From positions 124,001-188,000 of the forward strand of contig NZ_JAKQZG010000005.1 of assembly GCF_024359545.1 (NCBI RefSeq): a stretch of DNA of 64,000 nucleotides. Direction: 5' to 3'. Positions 26,780 to 36,878 of the stretch are shown here, piece after piece (the stretch's first letter is position 1; each line of letters begins with the position of its first letter). Made by a program: the position numbers and the translations under genes. The notes below the pieces were generated by a model. It saw only the letters and a program-made list of their open reading frames with translations, was not told the DNA's origin and searched no databases. Source of the DNA: Jiella marina. Its GTDB lineage: Bacteria; Pseudomonadota; Alphaproteobacteria; Rhizobiales; Rhizobiaceae.

Positions 26780-27451
26780 ATGATCGTAGTCGTGGACAAC
26801 CGAGAACTCGTCACCAATGGCTATCAGTCGCTCTTTGCGCGAGAGGGTGTCTCAACTGCGACGTTCCACGCGGATGAGTTCCGCGAGTGGGTCGAGACGG
26901 CACCTGAGGCGGACATTTCAGCGGTCGAGGCCTTCCTGCTCGGTGACTTCGACGAGCGCGGCGGCTGCCCGCGGCTGATCCGGACCCGTTCCACCGCGCC
27001 GATGATCGCTCTTTCCGAGAGCCGTAATCTCGACGGCACGCTCGATCTGTTCGCAGCCGGGGTCGACGATGTCGTCGCCAAGCCGGTTCATGTGAAGGAA
27101 ATCCTGGCCCGTGTCGGCGCCATCCGCCGCCGCGAGAACGCCGAAGCGACCCGCACGATCGTGGGAGAGATCTGCGTCTACCAGGACGGTCGCGATGCCG
27201 AAGTTGCCGGCAAGTCCATGGCGCTGCCGCGCCGCGAGCGCCGTATCCTGGAGTATCTGGTTGCCAACCGTGGCCGCCGCGTCTCCAAGCAGCAGCTCTT
27301 CAACGCCATCTACGGCATATTCGACGAGAACGTCGAGGAGAACGTCATCGAAAGCCACATCTCCAAGCTGCGCAAGAAGCTGAAGATGCGCCTCGGCTAC
27401 GATCCCGTGTCGTCCAAGCGTTACCTCGGGTACGGCATCGGCGTCGAGTAA
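26780..27451 (+). CDS. rem: Flagellar transcriptional regulator FtcR/Rem (OmpR type)
   Basis: A 223-residue OmpR-family protein. The receiver-like domain (1-115) starts [14 protein letters not shown]; it keeps VDN at the acidic pocket and the VAKPV Lys but has no clear phosphoacceptor Asp at the usual place ([11 protein letters not shown]), as in the FtcR/Rem family. A winged-helix DNA-binding domain follows ([48 protein letters not shown]). In Brucella and Sinorhizobium it activates flagellar genes. It is flanked by a CtrA-box region upstream and a terminator downstream, so it is its own transcription unit. Confidence 0.92.
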   Translation: MIVVVDNRELVTNGYQSLFAREGVSTATFHADEFREWVETAPEADISAVEAFLLGDFDERGGCPRLIRTRSTAPMIALSESRNLDGTLDLFAAGVDDVVAKPVHVKEILARVGAIRRRENAEATRTIVGEICVYQDGRDAEVAGKSMALPRRERRILEYLVANRGRRVSKQQLFNAIYGIFDENVEENVIESHISKLRKKLKMRLGYDPVSSKRYLGYGIGVE

Positions 27452-27481
27452 TCATCTAAATATTGATAAAGTATTAATGCA

Positions 27482-27521
27482 GAGCGCCCGCCAAATATAT
27501 TTGGCGAGGCGCTCTTGCTTT
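27482..27521 (+). terminator. Intrinsic terminator after rem
   Basis: A long hairpin with arms GAGCGCC and GGCGCTC around an inner GCCAAAT/ATTTGGC stem, followed by TTGCTTT. It isolates rem from flgE. Confidence 0.85.
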
Positions 27522-27615
27522 ATGGATAATGCTTCGAACTCGGGCGTTAAACAGCTAGGCGCAAGCTTAGTCGCCTATCTCTCACTCAACGCGTAGGGAT
27601 ACGGAGCACGAGCCC

Positions 27616-28818
27616 ATGAGCATTAATGGCGTTTTCAGAACCAGTGTGTCCGGCATGAACGCGCAGGCCAACCGCCTGTCGGCCATCTCGGACAACATTT
27701 CCAACTCCTCCACGGACGGCTACAAGCGCAGCGAGGCCGAGTTCTCGACGCTGGTCATCGCCCAGTCCGGCGGGCAGTACAATTCCGGTTCGGTCAAGAC
27801 CGAGACCCGGCAGTATGTAAGCCAGCAGGGCAGTATCGCCGCGACCTCTTCGTCGACCGACGTCGCGATTTCGGGCGACGGCTTCTTCGTGGTCGAGGAC
27901 AACACCGGTCGCGAATTCTACACCCGGGCGGGCTCCTTCGTTCAGAAGACCTCGACGGCCGACGGCGCTCAGACGACCTATCTCGTCAATGCGGCCGGCT
28001 ACCGCCTGACCGGCACGTCGCTGGAGGATGGGACCACGGGCCCGATCGAGCTGCCCGTCGGCGAACTCGTCGCTCCGGCCCCGACGACCGAATCCTCGCT
28101 GAACCTGCAGCTTCCCTCGACGGCTTCGGTTGGCGACACCAAGACGACCACCATCACCGTCTACGACAATATCGGTTCGCCGATCACGCTGACGATGAAC
28201 CTCACGAAGAGTGTCCAGGGCGACGCCACGACCGCGCCGGCCACCAACGGCGCCTGGACGATCGAGCTGACCGACGGCACGACCACCTTGAACCAGACGG
28301 TGGAGTTCGATCCGACCACCGGCCTTCCGACCGTCGATCTCTCGACGCTGTCCCAGAGCTTCACGCTCGCGGCCGGCAATACCGTCGAGGTCAATTTCGG
28401 GTCCCTGACGGAATACGACACCGACTTTTCGGCGAAGGTCTCGTCGAACGGCAACCCTCCGGGCTACTTCAGCGAGTTCTCCATCGGCGATGATGGCGTG
28501 TTGAGCGGCGTCATGGACAACGGCACGCTCGTTTCGCTCTATCAGATCAATCTCGCGCGCTTCACCAGTCCGGATCGACTTCAGGCAGGCGTCGGTAACG
28601 TCTATTCCGCGACTCTGGATTCCGGTGACGTGGAATACGGTCTGCCGAGCTCCAACGGCTTCGGAACCCTGTTCTCCAGCGCCGTCGAGCAGTCGAACGT
28701 CGACCTTGCGACCGAACTGACCGAAATGATCGAATCGCAGCGTTCATACAGCGCCAATTCGAAGGTCTTCCAGACCGGTTCGGAAATCCTGGACGTCCTC
28801 ATCAATCTGAAGCGCTGA
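27616..28818 (+). CDS. flgE: Flagellar hook protein FlgE
   Basis: A 400-residue hook subunit. The N-terminus FRTSVSGMNAQANRLSAIS with NISNSSTDGYKRSEAEF and the C-terminal TELTEMIESQRSYSANSKVF are the axial-family signatures; the middle is a Thr/Ser-rich hook domain (FlgE D2). Length is normal. It is the first gene of the flgE-flgK-flgL group, whose polymer length is set by FliK. Confidence 0.96.
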   Translation: MSINGVFRTSVSGMNAQANRLSAISDNISNSSTDGYKRSEAEFSTLVIAQSGGQYNSGSVKTETRQYVSQQGSIAATSSSTDVAISGDGFFVVEDNTGREFYTRAGSFVQKTSTADGAQTTYLVNAAGYRLTGTSLEDGTTGPIELPVGELVAPAPTTESSLNLQLPSTASVGDTKTTTITVYDNIGSPITLTMNLTKSVQGDATTAPATNGAWTIELTDGTTTLNQTVEFDPTTGLPTVDLSTLSQSFTLAAGNTVEVNFGSLTEYDTDFSAKVSSNGNPPGYFSEFSIGDDGVLSGVMDNGTLVSLYQINLARFTSPDRLQAGVGNVYSATLDSGDVEYGLPSSNGFGTLFSSAVEQSNVDLATELTEMIESQRSYSANSKVFQTGSEILDVLINLKR

Positions 28819-28856
28819 TCCGCCAGTTCGGCTGGCGCGAGACGGAATAATCCACG

Positions 28857-30305
28857 ATGTCACTTCTTTCCGCGTTCACGAGCGCTCGGTCCTCGTTGGC
28901 CGCCGTCTCGCAGCAATCGGCATTGGTGTCGCGCAACGTCGCCAATGCCGAAAACCCCACGGCGACGCGAAAGTACGCCAATCAGACCACATCCGTACTG
29001 GGCGGGGTGTCGGTCCATTCGGTCTCCCAGTCGAGCAATCAGGCTTTGTTTCGCTCGATGACGACGGCAAATTCCGCACTCGCGGCAGCCGAAGTGACCT
29101 GGGCCGGCCTCGACTCCATCCGAAGCGTCGTCGGGGACACGGACTCGATCGAGTCCCCGGCGGCCCGGCTGACCAACCTGATGACGGCGCTGTCGCAATA
29201 CGCGGTGACACCGGAAGATTCCCAGACCGCGCGAGCTGCCGTCAACGCGGCCGCCGATGTCGTGCGCAGTCTCAACAGCGCGACGGGTGCCGTGCAGGCC
29301 GCGCGCGAAGACGCGGACAGAAAGCTGGCAGATGCCGCCGGCAAGATGAACAGCCTGCTTTCGGAGTTCGAAGGGCTCAACAGGCGGATCGTCTCGGGCT
29401 CGCTCACCGGTCAGGACGTGACGGACGACCTCGATCGCCGAGATCAGATCGTCAATGAACTGTCGTCCTATGTTGGCTTGAACGTCCAGATGCGCGCCAA
29501 CAACGACATGACGCTCTATACCGACTCGGGCATCACCTTGTTCGAGACGCGGCCGCGGCTCGTCGAATTCACTGCCCAGCCGAATTACGATGCATCGGTC
29601 GTCGGCGGCAGTTTCAAGATCGACGGCGTCAGCGTGTCGGGCTCGTCGTCCGCGATGCCGATCAAGTCCGGCAGCGTCGCCGGCCTGCTCGAGCTTCGTG
29701 ACGAGGCGGCTGTCACCTTCCAGGGACAGCTGGACGAGATCGCCTCGACGCTCGTTTCCGCCTTTGCGGAGACGGACCTTGGCGGAACCAGCTATTCCGG
29801 TCTCTTCTCCATCCGGGCCGACCGAACCACCACGGATCTTTCCACGGTTACGGACAAGACCGGTCTCGCCGGCATGATCAGCGTGGCTGCGAGTGTCCAG
29901 GCCGATCCTCTGCTCCTGCGCGACGGCAATATTTCCGGCCAGGGCATCGACTACAATGTCAATGATGTCGGCGGCTTCGCCGATCGCCTCAACGCGCTTC
30001 TCGACAATCTCGGTGCGCAGCGGAGCTTCGACGGCAGCCTCGGGGCAGGTACGTCGGGCACCATCTCGGACTACATCGCCTCGTCGATCAGCTGGCTCGA
30101 GGACAGGCGTTCCATCGCCCATGACGATGTCGACTACCAGTCGAGCGTGCTGGCACGCGCGGAAGAGGTTCTCTCGGATGCGACCGGGATCAACCTTGAT
30201 GAGGAAATGACCCACCTGCTCGACCTCGAGCGCTCCTATCAGGCTTCGAGCAAGCTGATTTCGACCGTAGGCGAGATGATCGACTCCATCATTGCGATCG
30301 CCTGA
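28857..30305 (+). CDS. flgK: Flagellar hook-associated protein 1, FlgK
   Basis: A 482-residue hook-filament junction protein. N-terminal heptad helix SLLSAFTSARSSLAAVSQQS with LVSRNVANAENPTA; C-terminal LDEEMTHLLDLERSYQASSK. The D1 body includes LNRRIVSGSLTGQDVTDDLD and DRRDQIVNELS. It lies 38 bases after flgE and 11 bases before flgL. The family call is firm. Confidence 0.95.
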   Translation: MSLLSAFTSARSSLAAVSQQSALVSRNVANAENPTATRKYANQTTSVLGGVSVHSVSQSSNQALFRSMTTANSALAAAEVTWAGLDSIRSVVGDTDSIESPAARLTNLMTALSQYAVTPEDSQTARAAVNAAADVVRSLNSATGAVQAAREDADRKLADAAGKMNSLLSEFEGLNRRIVSGSLTGQDVTDDLDRRDQIVNELSSYVGLNVQMRANNDMTLYTDSGITLFETRPRLVEFTAQPNYDASVVGGSFKIDGVSVSGSSSAMPIKSGSVAGLLELRDEAAVTFQGQLDEIASTLVSAFAETDLGGTSYSGLFSIRADRTTTDLSTVTDKTGLAGMISVAASVQADPLLLRDGNISGQGIDYNVNDVGGFADRLNALLDNLGAQRSFDGSLGAGTSGTISDYIASSISWLEDRRSIAHDDVDYQSSVLARAEEVLSDATGINLDEEMTHLLDLERSYQASSKLISTVGEMIDSIIAIA

Positions 30306-30316
30306 GGGAACAAGCC

Positions 30317-31399
30317 ATGACCAATTTTCTCGTCTCCAGCTATTCGATGCTGTCGTCGCCGCGTAGCGCGGTATCGAGCATTCAGCGGGAACTGCAGATC
30401 ATTCAGAAGGAAGCGACGACGGGGCGCCTCGCCGATGTCGGCCTTTCCCTCGGTCTCAGGACCAACCAGGCGATATCCCTGCGCTCCGAGCGCGAGACGA
30501 TCGACCGGCAGCTGGACACCAACGCGATCATCGCCTTGCGTTTCGCCTCGATGCAGACGGCCATGGATTCGATCGCGGCTACCGGAGACGAGTTCCTTTC
30601 GTCTCTCGTGGCGAACGGCACCGGTGATCCGGGCACGCTCGCCAACATCCAGCAGGCCGAAGCCAGTCTGCAGGGGCTGGCGGGATCTTTGAACACGTCT
30701 GCCGGTGCACGGTTCCTGTTCTCCGGTGCGGCGACCGACAAGGCGTCGATCAGCTTCACCTCGACGGGGGGAGGGGCGGCAGCGCACTATGTCGATGGTT
30801 CGACAGCCCAGGCAGCCACCGCCGCCGCGTTCTCGGCCAATTTTGGTTTCGCCCAGAACGACGCCAGTGTCGGCAGCATCACTGCGAGCGATCTCGAGGC
30901 TTTCCTCGACGGCGATTTCGAAGACCTCTTCACCACCGGCGTGGGTGGCGGCTGGACCGACAATTGGTCCAACGCCGATGATGGCGTGATCGAAAACCGC
31001 ATCAGCCAGAGCGAAACGTTGAAGGTTTCCTATTCCGCCAATGACGATGCGTTCCGCAACATCGCCAAGGCTTACGTGATGATTGCCGATCTTGGCGCCG
31101 CCGAGATGAACGAGGAGGCACGCCAGCTTCTCACAAGCCGCGCGATCGAAACTCTGAGCCTCGGACTGAGCCAGTTGACCCGGCTTCAGGCGGAGATCGG
31201 TGGAAGCCAGGCAAGGCTCGACCTCGCCAACGAGACACTGGACGCGCGTAGCGACGTGCTGACGGCCTCGATCTCCGATCTGGAAGAGGTCGACCAGTAC
31301 GAGGCGGCGACACGGGTGACGAACCTGACGACGCTGTTGGAGACATCTTATGCTCTGACATCAAGAATATCGCGGTTGAGCCTCCTCAACTTCATCTAA
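30317..31399 (+). CDS. flgL: Flagellar hook-associated protein 3, FlgL
   Basis: A 360-residue junction protein with a flagellin-like N-terminus (VSSIQRELQIIQKEATTGRL) and C-terminal helix (AATRVTNLTTLLETSYALTS). It follows flgK closely, as expected for HAP1-HAP3. Length is typical for alphaproteobacterial FlgL. Confidence 0.93.
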   Translation: MTNFLVSSYSMLSSPRSAVSSIQRELQIIQKEATTGRLADVGLSLGLRTNQAISLRSERETIDRQLDTNAIIALRFASMQTAMDSIAATGDEFLSSLVANGTGDPGTLANIQQAEASLQGLAGSLNTSAGARFLFSGAATDKASISFTSTGGGAAAHYVDGSTAQAATAAAFSANFGFAQNDASVGSITASDLEAFLDGDFEDLFTTGVGGGWTDNWSNADDGVIENRISQSETLKVSYSANDDAFRNIAKAYVMIADLGAAEMNEEARQLLTSRAIETLSLGLSQLTRLQAEIGGSQARLDLANETLDARSDVLTASISDLEEVDQYEAATRVTNLTTLLETSYALTSRISRLSLLNFI

Positions 31400-31419
31400 T
31401 CTTCGAAGGACGAGCGACA

Positions 31420-31644
31420 ATGACAGGTGATCGTAGCCATAGTCGGGGGGCGCTTTTTCCGAACCTTGGCGAACGCGACCGGCGGGTCTTCGAACTTCTT
31501 GTCTGGAACGCGGCCATGGCTGTGTCCGACCTGCCGGCGTCCCATCCGGGTCGCATCAAGACCGGCGCGATCCGCGAGCAGGTCCACCCCCTTCTGACAC
31601 GTGCCCAGGCGCACGACAGGCCTTTCGCCGGCGCGCAATTCTGA
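31420..31644 (+). CDS. Hypothetical 74-residue protein between flgL and flaF
   Basis: A short ORF starting MTGDRSHSRGALFPNLGERD with AAGGACGAG a few bases before the ATG. It is basic, has no transmembrane helix, and contains a possible helix RRVFELLVWNAAMAVSDL. It is transcribed with the flagellar genes. I do not recognise the family. The codon choice is GC-rich like its neighbours, but a competing frame exists on the opposite strand, so the gene is only plausible. Confidence 0.4.
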   Translation: MTGDRSHSRGALFPNLGERDRRVFELLVWNAAMAVSDLPASHPGRIKTGAIREQVHPLLTRAQAHDRPFAGAQF

Positions 31645-31767
31645 CCAGCATCCGCGACCAACGCGGCCGGCACGAGATCGGCCGCGGCCAACCAATCACA
31701 AGCAGCAGCATCGAATAGCCCAAACGTCGCAAAGCGATCGACGATCGGGCTGGATCAAGGGGTAGGA

Positions 31768-32115
31768 ATGTATCAGTTCTCCTATGCGGAAATCTCTGAG
31801 GAGACGGAGATCAACGCACGTGAGCGCGAAAAGCAGGCGCTGGACCATTCGATCGAGCTGTTGCAGCGAGCCCAGAAGAACGGCCCGCGCTCACGGGATG
31901 CCATCGAGGCCATCTACATGACGCGCAGTCTGTGGGCGATCCTGGTCGAGGATCTGTCGAGCGTCGAGAACGGCCTGCCGGAAACGCTGCGCGCCGAACT
32001 GATCTCGATCGGTCTGTGGATCATGCGCGAGGCGGAGGCGATCCGGCTCGGTCGCTCGAACAATTTCTCCGGCATCATCGAAATCACCACCCTCATCCGC
32101 GATGGACTGAATTGA
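31768..32115 (+). CDS. flaF: Flagellar biosynthesis regulator FlaF
   Basis: A 115-residue cytoplasmic protein starting MYQFSYAEISEE, the family hallmark, with a helical core (REREKQALDHSIELLQRAQ; WAILVEDLSS). In alphaproteobacteria FlaF is needed for flagellin production and acts with FlbT, acting as a flagellin chaperone or translation regulator. It immediately precedes flbT, with two bases between them. Confidence 0.94.
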   Translation: MYQFSYAEISEETEINAREREKQALDHSIELLQRAQKNGPRSRDAIEAIYMTRSLWAILVEDLSSVENGLPETLRAELISIGLWIMREAEAIRLGRSNNFSGIIEITTLIRDGLN

Positions 32116-32117
32116 AG

Positions 32118-32570
32118 ATGGCGACGCTTCGTATTTCCCTGAGAGCCGGCGAACGGATCTTCGTCAATGGTGCGGTCCTGAAGGTCGATCGCAAGACGAC
32201 CCTGGAGTTCCTGAACGATGTGACCTTCCTCCTGGAGAGCCACGTCATGCAGGCCGACCAGGCCAAGACCCCGATGCGCCAGCTCTACTTCATCGTGCAG
32301 ATGATGCTGATGGATCCCAACACCATCGACGCGGCGCGGGAGCTCTTCGAAAAGACCTATCCCGTGATGCTCAAGACCTACAGCAACCGTGACATCATCG
32401 ACGGTCTGCTCGAAGTCCAGGAGCTCATCGACCGCGGTCGCTCCTTCGAAGCCTTGAAGCGCATCCGGGTGATGATTCCGATCGAGGATCGCATCATCGG
32501 CGAGAGTGACGATGCGAGCTCGAATGTCACCGAATTTCAGCCGCCCATGCGGCTTGCAGCAGGAGCATAG
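32118..32570 (+). CDS. flbT: Flagellin translation regulator FlbT
   Basis: A 150-residue protein starting MATLRISLRAGERIFVNGAV, the conserved FlbT N-terminus. FlbT binds flagellin mRNA leaders and controls their translation or stability. The start ATG 32118 is chosen by family comparison; a TTG two codons earlier is possible. The two flagellin leaders in this window are the probable targets. Confidence 0.93.
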   Translation: MATLRISLRAGERIFVNGAVLKVDRKTTLEFLNDVTFLLESHVMQADQAKTPMRQLYFIVQMMLMDPNTIDAARELFEKTYPVMLKTYSNRDIIDGLLEVQELIDRGRSFEALKRIRVMIPIEDRIIGESDDASSNVTEFQPPMRLAAGA

Positions 32571-32573
32571 ATC

Positions 32574-32984
32574 ATGGCTGTCGGCGCCGTTACGTCAACC
32601 AACACCACACATGCGGCCAACAATTCGGGGCTGACTGCCGCCACTTCCGGAAACGGAATGAACTATGACGCGTTTCTGAAGCTGCTGGTCGCCGAGATGT
32701 CGAACCAGGATCCGCTCAATCCGACACCTTCGACGGAATATGTCGCGCAGTTCGCGACCTTCTCCTCGGTCGAGCAGGCGATCCAGACGAACAGCAAGCT
32801 CGACTCGATGATGGCGGTCTCCGCCCTGACGCAGGCCGATACGCTGATCGGCCGGACCGTCACCTCCGCCGACGGACTGACGAGCGGATCGGTTTCGGCC
32901 GTGCGCGTCACGACCGCGGGCGTGGAGGCCGTGCTCTCGAACGGCAACTCCATTCTCCTCGGCAACGGAACGCGGGTGGAGTAG
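32574..32984 (+). CDS. flgD: Flagellar hook-capping protein FlgD (short form)
   Basis: A 136-residue hook-assembly scaffold. The conserved N-terminal part is visible: MNYDAFLKLLVAEMSNQDPL followed by STEYVAQFATFSSVEQ. The C-terminal Ig-like domains of enteric FlgD are absent, which is usual for rhizobial FlgD. It lies three bases after flbT and five before fliQ. Confidence 0.94.
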   Translation: MAVGAVTSTNTTHAANNSGLTAATSGNGMNYDAFLKLLVAEMSNQDPLNPTPSTEYVAQFATFSSVEQAIQTNSKLDSMMAVSALTQADTLIGRTVTSADGLTSGSVSAVRVTTAGVEAVLSNGNSILLGNGTRVE

Positions 32985-32989
32985 GCCCG

Positions 32990-33262
32990 ATGAATGAAGC
33001 GGAAGCCATCGAGATCGTGCAGTCCGCCGTATGGACCATCGTCGCGGCCTCCGGCCCGGCGGTCGCTGCGGCCATGGGCATCGGCCTGATCATTGCGCTG
33101 TTCCAGGCGCTGACCCAGATCCAGGAAGTCACCTTGACCTTCGTGCCGAAGATCCTCGGGATCTTCATCGTGATCGCGACGACCGCGTCTTTCACCGGCG
33201 CTCAGGTCTACGCCTTCACGCAGGAATCCTATTCTCGGATCGAGACCGGCTTCAACCGCTGA
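32990..33262 (+). CDS. fliQ: Flagellar export gate protein FliQ
   Basis: A 90-residue two-helix membrane protein of the FliPQR gate. Helices about 18-38 and 50-72 flank the family segment GLIIALFQALTQIQEVTLTF. Length matches the family. It ends the flgE-side operon, before a terminator. Confidence 0.95.
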   Translation: MNEAEAIEIVQSAVWTIVAASGPAVAAAMGIGLIIALFQALTQIQEVTLTFVPKILGIFIVIATTASFTGAQVYAFTQESYSRIETGFNR

Positions 33263-33297
33263 GCCGACGCTGAATTTTCCAGCAGAGCCGTTTACCT

Positions 33298-33334
33298 CCC
33301 GCCGTTCGATATCCCGGATGGCGGGTTTCTTTTT
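33298..33334 (+). terminator. Intrinsic terminator between fliQ and flhA
   Basis: Arms CCCGCC and GGCGGG around a 16-base loop, followed by TTTCTTTTT. It splits the export genes: flhA probably has its own promoter in the following 190 bases. Confidence 0.7.
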
Positions 33335-33524
33335 GGCATCCATCAGCCGAGCGGACGCAAGAATGGAGCCCGGCCGGTAGCTGTCGAGCGTTGCCGGCTT
33401 GAATGGCCGCACCGCCATCTCTGCCCCCGCCGAGAACAGCCTGAAGCAACCTTGATCTGCGACCAAACCGATCCAGAAGGTGTGTGCGCCGCGCACGCTC
33501 TTCGAGGATTTGGAGAGGTGCTGG

Positions 33525-35639
33525 ATGGCTGTCGATATCCTGAAGCCGGGTCTTGGCGACAAGGAAAAGGCGGACGCCGCCGACGCGAAGGCTGGCAACC
33601 GCGAAATCGGCTTCGCCGTCGCCGTCGTGACGATCCTGACGGTTCTGTTCGTCCCGATTCCCTCCTTCATGATCGACATGGGGCTGGCGCTTTCGATCGC
33701 CCTCTCGGTGCTGATCCTCATGGTCGCGCTGTGGATTCAGAAGCCGCTGGAATTTTCGGCCTTTCCGACCGTCCTTCTGCTGGCGACGATGCTGCGCCTC
33801 TCCCTCAACATCGCGACGACGCGCGTCATCCTCTCCCAGGGGCATGAGGGTGTGAACGCCGCCGGTCATGTCATCGGCGGCTTCTCGCAATTCGTCATGG
33901 GCGGCGACTTCTTCATCGGCATCGTCGTCTTCGTCATTCTGATCACCGTCAACTTCCTGGTGATCACCAAGGGCGCGACGCGTATCGCCGAGGTCGGCGC
34001 GCGCTTCACCCTGGACGCCATCCCCGGCAAGCAGATGGCGATCGACGCCGACCTCTCCGCCGGCCTGATCGACGAGAAGGAATCCCAGCGCCGGCGAAAG
34101 GAGCTGGAGGAGGAAAGCTCCTTCTTCGGCTCCATGGACGGTGCGTCGAAATTCGTGCGCGGCGACGCCATCGCCGGCCTCATCATCACCGCCGTCAATG
34201 TCTTCGGCGGCATCGTCATCGGCATCACCCGGCACGGCATGGACGCTTCGAGCGCCGCCGATGTCTTCACCAAGCTGTCGGTGGGCGACGGTCTCGTATC
34301 GCAGATTCCCGCACTGATCGTCTCGCTTGCGGCCGGCCTGCTGGTCTCCAAGGGCGGCACGCGCGGCGCTGCGCAGACGGCAGTGATGGGCCAGCTCGGC
34401 TTCTACCCGCGGGCCCTGTCCGTGGCAGCGGCGCTCATGGCTCTTCTGGCCTTCCTCCCGGGCCTGCCCTTCATTCCCTTCATGGGCGTCGCTGCGGTTC
34501 TCGCCTTCGTCGCCTACACGGTGCCGAAGCAGCGCAAGCAGGAAGAGGCCGTCGAAGCCGCAAAGAAGGCACAGGACGAGAAGCTGGCCAACGAAGCCAC
34601 CAAGGACTCGGTCAAGGAGTCCCTGAAGATCGTCGAGATCGAGCTGGTCCTCGGCAAGCAGACCTCGGCGCACATGATGGCCAAGCGGGAGGAACTCGCC
34701 CGCCGCGTTCAGAAAATGCGCAAGCGCTTTGCCAGCCGCTACGGTTTCGTGGTTCCGGAGATCAAGCTGTCCGACGACCTGACCATCGACCCGAAATCCT
34801 ATCAGCTGCGAGTTCATGGTACGACGATCGCCTCCCAGCCCTTGCGCCTCGGCGAAATGATGATCGTTCTCGGCGATGCGCCGGGCCCGGATGTGCCGCA
34901 CGACGTCACCAAGGAGCCGGCCTTCGGCATGCGGGCGGCCTGGGTTTCGGACTCCTTCTCCACCGAACTGAAGCGCCAGGGGTTCGAGCCCATCGACACG
35001 CTGTCGATCGTGCTCACCCATCTGTCCGAAGTCATCCGCAACAATCTGGCGCAGCTTCTGTCCTACAAGGACATGCGCACGCTGCTCGATCGTCTGGAGC
35101 CGGAATACAAGCGCCTGATCGAAGAGATCGTCCCCACGCACATGTCCTATTCGGGTCTGCAGGCTGTGCTGAAGCTGCTGCTGGCCGAGCGTGTCTCGAT
35201 CCGGAACCTCAATCTGATCCTCGAAGCGATCGCGGAGATCGCGCCGCATGTCAGGCGCTCCGAGCAGATCGTCGAGCATGTGCGCATGCGCATGGCCCAG
35301 CAGATCTGCGGCGACCTTCTGCACAATGGCAAGCTCTCCGTGCTTCGCCTCGGAAACCAGTGGGATCTCGCGTTCCACCAGGCGCTGAAGCGCGACGCCA
35401 AGGGCGATGTGGTCGAGTTCGACATCGATCCGCGTCTTGTCGAACAGTTCGCCGGCGAGGCCACCAAGGTGATCCGCGAGAAGATGGATCAGGGCGAATC
35501 CTTTGCGCTGGTCTCGGCTCCCGAAGCGCGACCCTATGTGCGGATGATGATCGAGCGGATCTTCGTCAATCTGCCGGTCCTGTCTCATGTCGAGATCGCG
35601 CGCGGTGTCGACATCCGTTCGATCGGCTCGATTTCGTGA
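33525..35639 (+). CDS. flhA: Flagellar export gate protein FlhA
   Basis: A 704-residue export-gate component. Eight hydrophobic segments fill the first half, with the FHIPEP-family signature region [22 protein letters not shown] partly visible and the sequence [23 protein letters not shown]. The C-terminal cytoplasmic domain (from about 350) binds chaperone-substrate complexes. The ATG at 33525 has GGAGAGG upstream; an earlier start at 33480 is less likely. The stop overlaps fliR. Confidence 0.96.
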   Translation: MAVDILKPGLGDKEKADAADAKAGNREIGFAVAVVTILTVLFVPIPSFMIDMGLALSIALSVLILMVALWIQKPLEFSAFPTVLLLATMLRLSLNIATTRVILSQGHEGVNAAGHVIGGFSQFVMGGDFFIGIVVFVILITVNFLVITKGATRIAEVGARFTLDAIPGKQMAIDADLSAGLIDEKESQRRRKELEEESSFFGSMDGASKFVRGDAIAGLIITAVNVFGGIVIGITRHGMDASSAADVFTKLSVGDGLVSQIPALIVSLAAGLLVSKGGTRGAAQTAVMGQLGFYPRALSVAAALMALLAFLPGLPFIPFMGVAAVLAFVAYTVPKQRKQEEAVEAAKKAQDEKLANEATKDSVKESLKIVEIELVLGKQTSAHMMAKREELARRVQKMRKRFASRYGFVVPEIKLSDDLTIDPKSYQLRVHGTTIASQPLRLGEMMIVLGDAPGPDVPHDVTKEPAFGMRAAWVSDSFSTELKRQGFEPIDTLSIVLTHLSEVIRNNLAQLLSYKDMRTLLDRLEPEYKRLIEEIVPTHMSYSGLQAVLKLLLAERVSIRNLNLILEAIAEIAPHVRRSEQIVEHVRMRMAQQICGDLLHNGKLSVLRLGNQWDLAFHQALKRDAKGDVVEFDIDPRLVEQFAGEATKVIREKMDQGESFALVSAPEARPYVRMMIERIFVNLPVLSHVEIARGVDIRSIGSIS

Positions 35640-36391
35640 TCGCCGACCTTCCCGAGGTCGTTCTTTCGCTGTTCCTGATCTTCTGCAGGGTCGGGACCTG
35701 TCTGCTCGTCCTGCCGGGATTTTCCTCCGCGCGCATCCCCACCCAGGTGCGGTTGTTCGTGGCGCTCGCGATCTCCTTCGCGCTGTCGCCGGCGGTTCTG
35801 CCGACCCTCAGCCCGCTGGTGAAGAACGCCAATGACAATCAATGGCTGGAGCTGATGGTCTCGGAGCTGATGATAGGCTTCTTCATCGGTCTGTTGGGCC
35901 GCTGCTTCATGGTCGCGCTGCAGTTCGCCGGCCATTTGGTGGCCAATTGCATCGGCATGGGTAACGCGCTGGGCGCCGGGATCGAGGAGCAGGAGCAGTC
36001 GACGGCGATCTCGAGCCTGATCACGATGACGGCGACCACGCTGATCTTCGTCCTGAACCTTCACGCCGAGATCGCCCGGGCCCTGGTCGCATCCTATTCG
36101 GCGATGCAGCCGGCGCTGGGCTTCGGCGCCCGCGGCAGCCTCGCGGCGATCACCGACAACCTCTCGGAAGCCTTCCTGCTCTGTTTGCGGATCTCGAGCC
36201 CGTTCATTCTCTATTCGATCATCGTGAACTTCGCGATCGGCCTCGCCAACAAGCTGACGCCGACGATCCCGATCTACTTCATCTCGCTGCCCTTCGTTCT
36301 CGCCGGCGGCGTCGTGCTGTTCGCCTACGCATTCAGTGACTTCATGCTTCTCTTCATGGAAGACTTCCAGAACTGGGTTCTCAACGGATGA
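35636..36391 (+). CDS. fliR: Flagellar export gate protein FliR
   Basis: A 251-residue membrane protein of the FliPQR gate, starting with GTG at 35636 that overlaps the flhA stop (GTGA). Hydrophobic segments include [20 protein letters not shown] and the family motif [17 protein letters not shown]. Longer readings upstream lie inside flhA. The stop overlaps the next gene by four bases. Confidence 0.95.
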   Translation: MIADLPEVVLSLFLIFCRVGTCLLVLPGFSSARIPTQVRLFVALAISFALSPAVLPTLSPLVKNANDNQWLELMVSELMIGFFIGLLGRCFMVALQFAGHLVANCIGMGNALGAGIEEQEQSTAISSLITMTATTLIFVLNLHAEIARALVASYSAMQPALGFGARGSLAAITDNLSEAFLLCLRISSPFILYSIIVNFAIGLANKLTPTIPIYFISLPFVLAGGVVLFAYAFSDFMLLFMEDFQNWVLNG

Positions 36392-36795
36392 GCGATGCGA
36401 AAGGTCGAATGAAGCGCCTGGAGCGCATTCTCAAGGTCCAGGCGCAGAAGCGCCTTCTGGAAGAATGGCGGATCGGCCAGTTGCGCGAGCAGCGCGTCGC
36501 CCTCGACAAGAGTGATGGCGAACTCCTGTCGAGCCTAGGAGCCGAGAACGCACTGCACGGCCTGTTCATCTCCGCCAAGGTCAGCAATCTCAGGCGAAAC
36601 GATGCGGAACGAAAGACGCTGACTCACCAGGAGGCGGAAGCCGAAGAGCGTCTGCGCGCCGTGCGCCGGGTCGAAAAGAGCATCGAGAAGACGCGGGACC
36701 GAACACGCCGCCAGGCCGACTCCGAGGCCGAAGCCGGCGAACGGGATGCGGCGATCGATGCCTTCCTCGCCCGCACCGCATCAAGCTTCGAATAA
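36388..36795 (+). CDS. FliJ-like coiled-coil protein
   Basis: A 135-residue, highly charged, almost fully helical protein (LERILKVQAQKRLLEEWRIG; RLRAVRRVEKSIEKTRDR). Its size, coiled-coil make-up and operon place behind fliR fit a FliJ/YscO-type export ATPase stalk or a chaperone-escort protein. Sequence alone does not prove it; rhizobial FliJ proteins are very divergent. It overlaps fliR by four bases. Confidence 0.55.
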   Translation: MSDAKGRMKRLERILKVQAQKRLLEEWRIGQLREQRVALDKSDGELLSSLGAENALHGLFISAKVSNLRRNDAERKTLTHQEAEAEERLRAVRRVEKSIEKTRDRTRRQADSEAEAGERDAAIDAFLARTASSFE

Positions 36796-36878
36796 GCCCG
36801 CCGGACTAGAACCGATCCGACAAGGGCGCACGCTCTGACCGGCATTCTCCAACTTTCTCGCGGCTTCAAGAACAGACC

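Noticed and set aside
31396-31695. Minus-strand 99-codon ORFs over the small flagellar ORF
   Set aside because: They are antisense inside a plus-strand operon and end in the flgL 3' end.
33252-35588. 778-codon open frame on the minus strand
   Set aside because: It is the shadow of flhA; the plus-strand product has clear family motifs.
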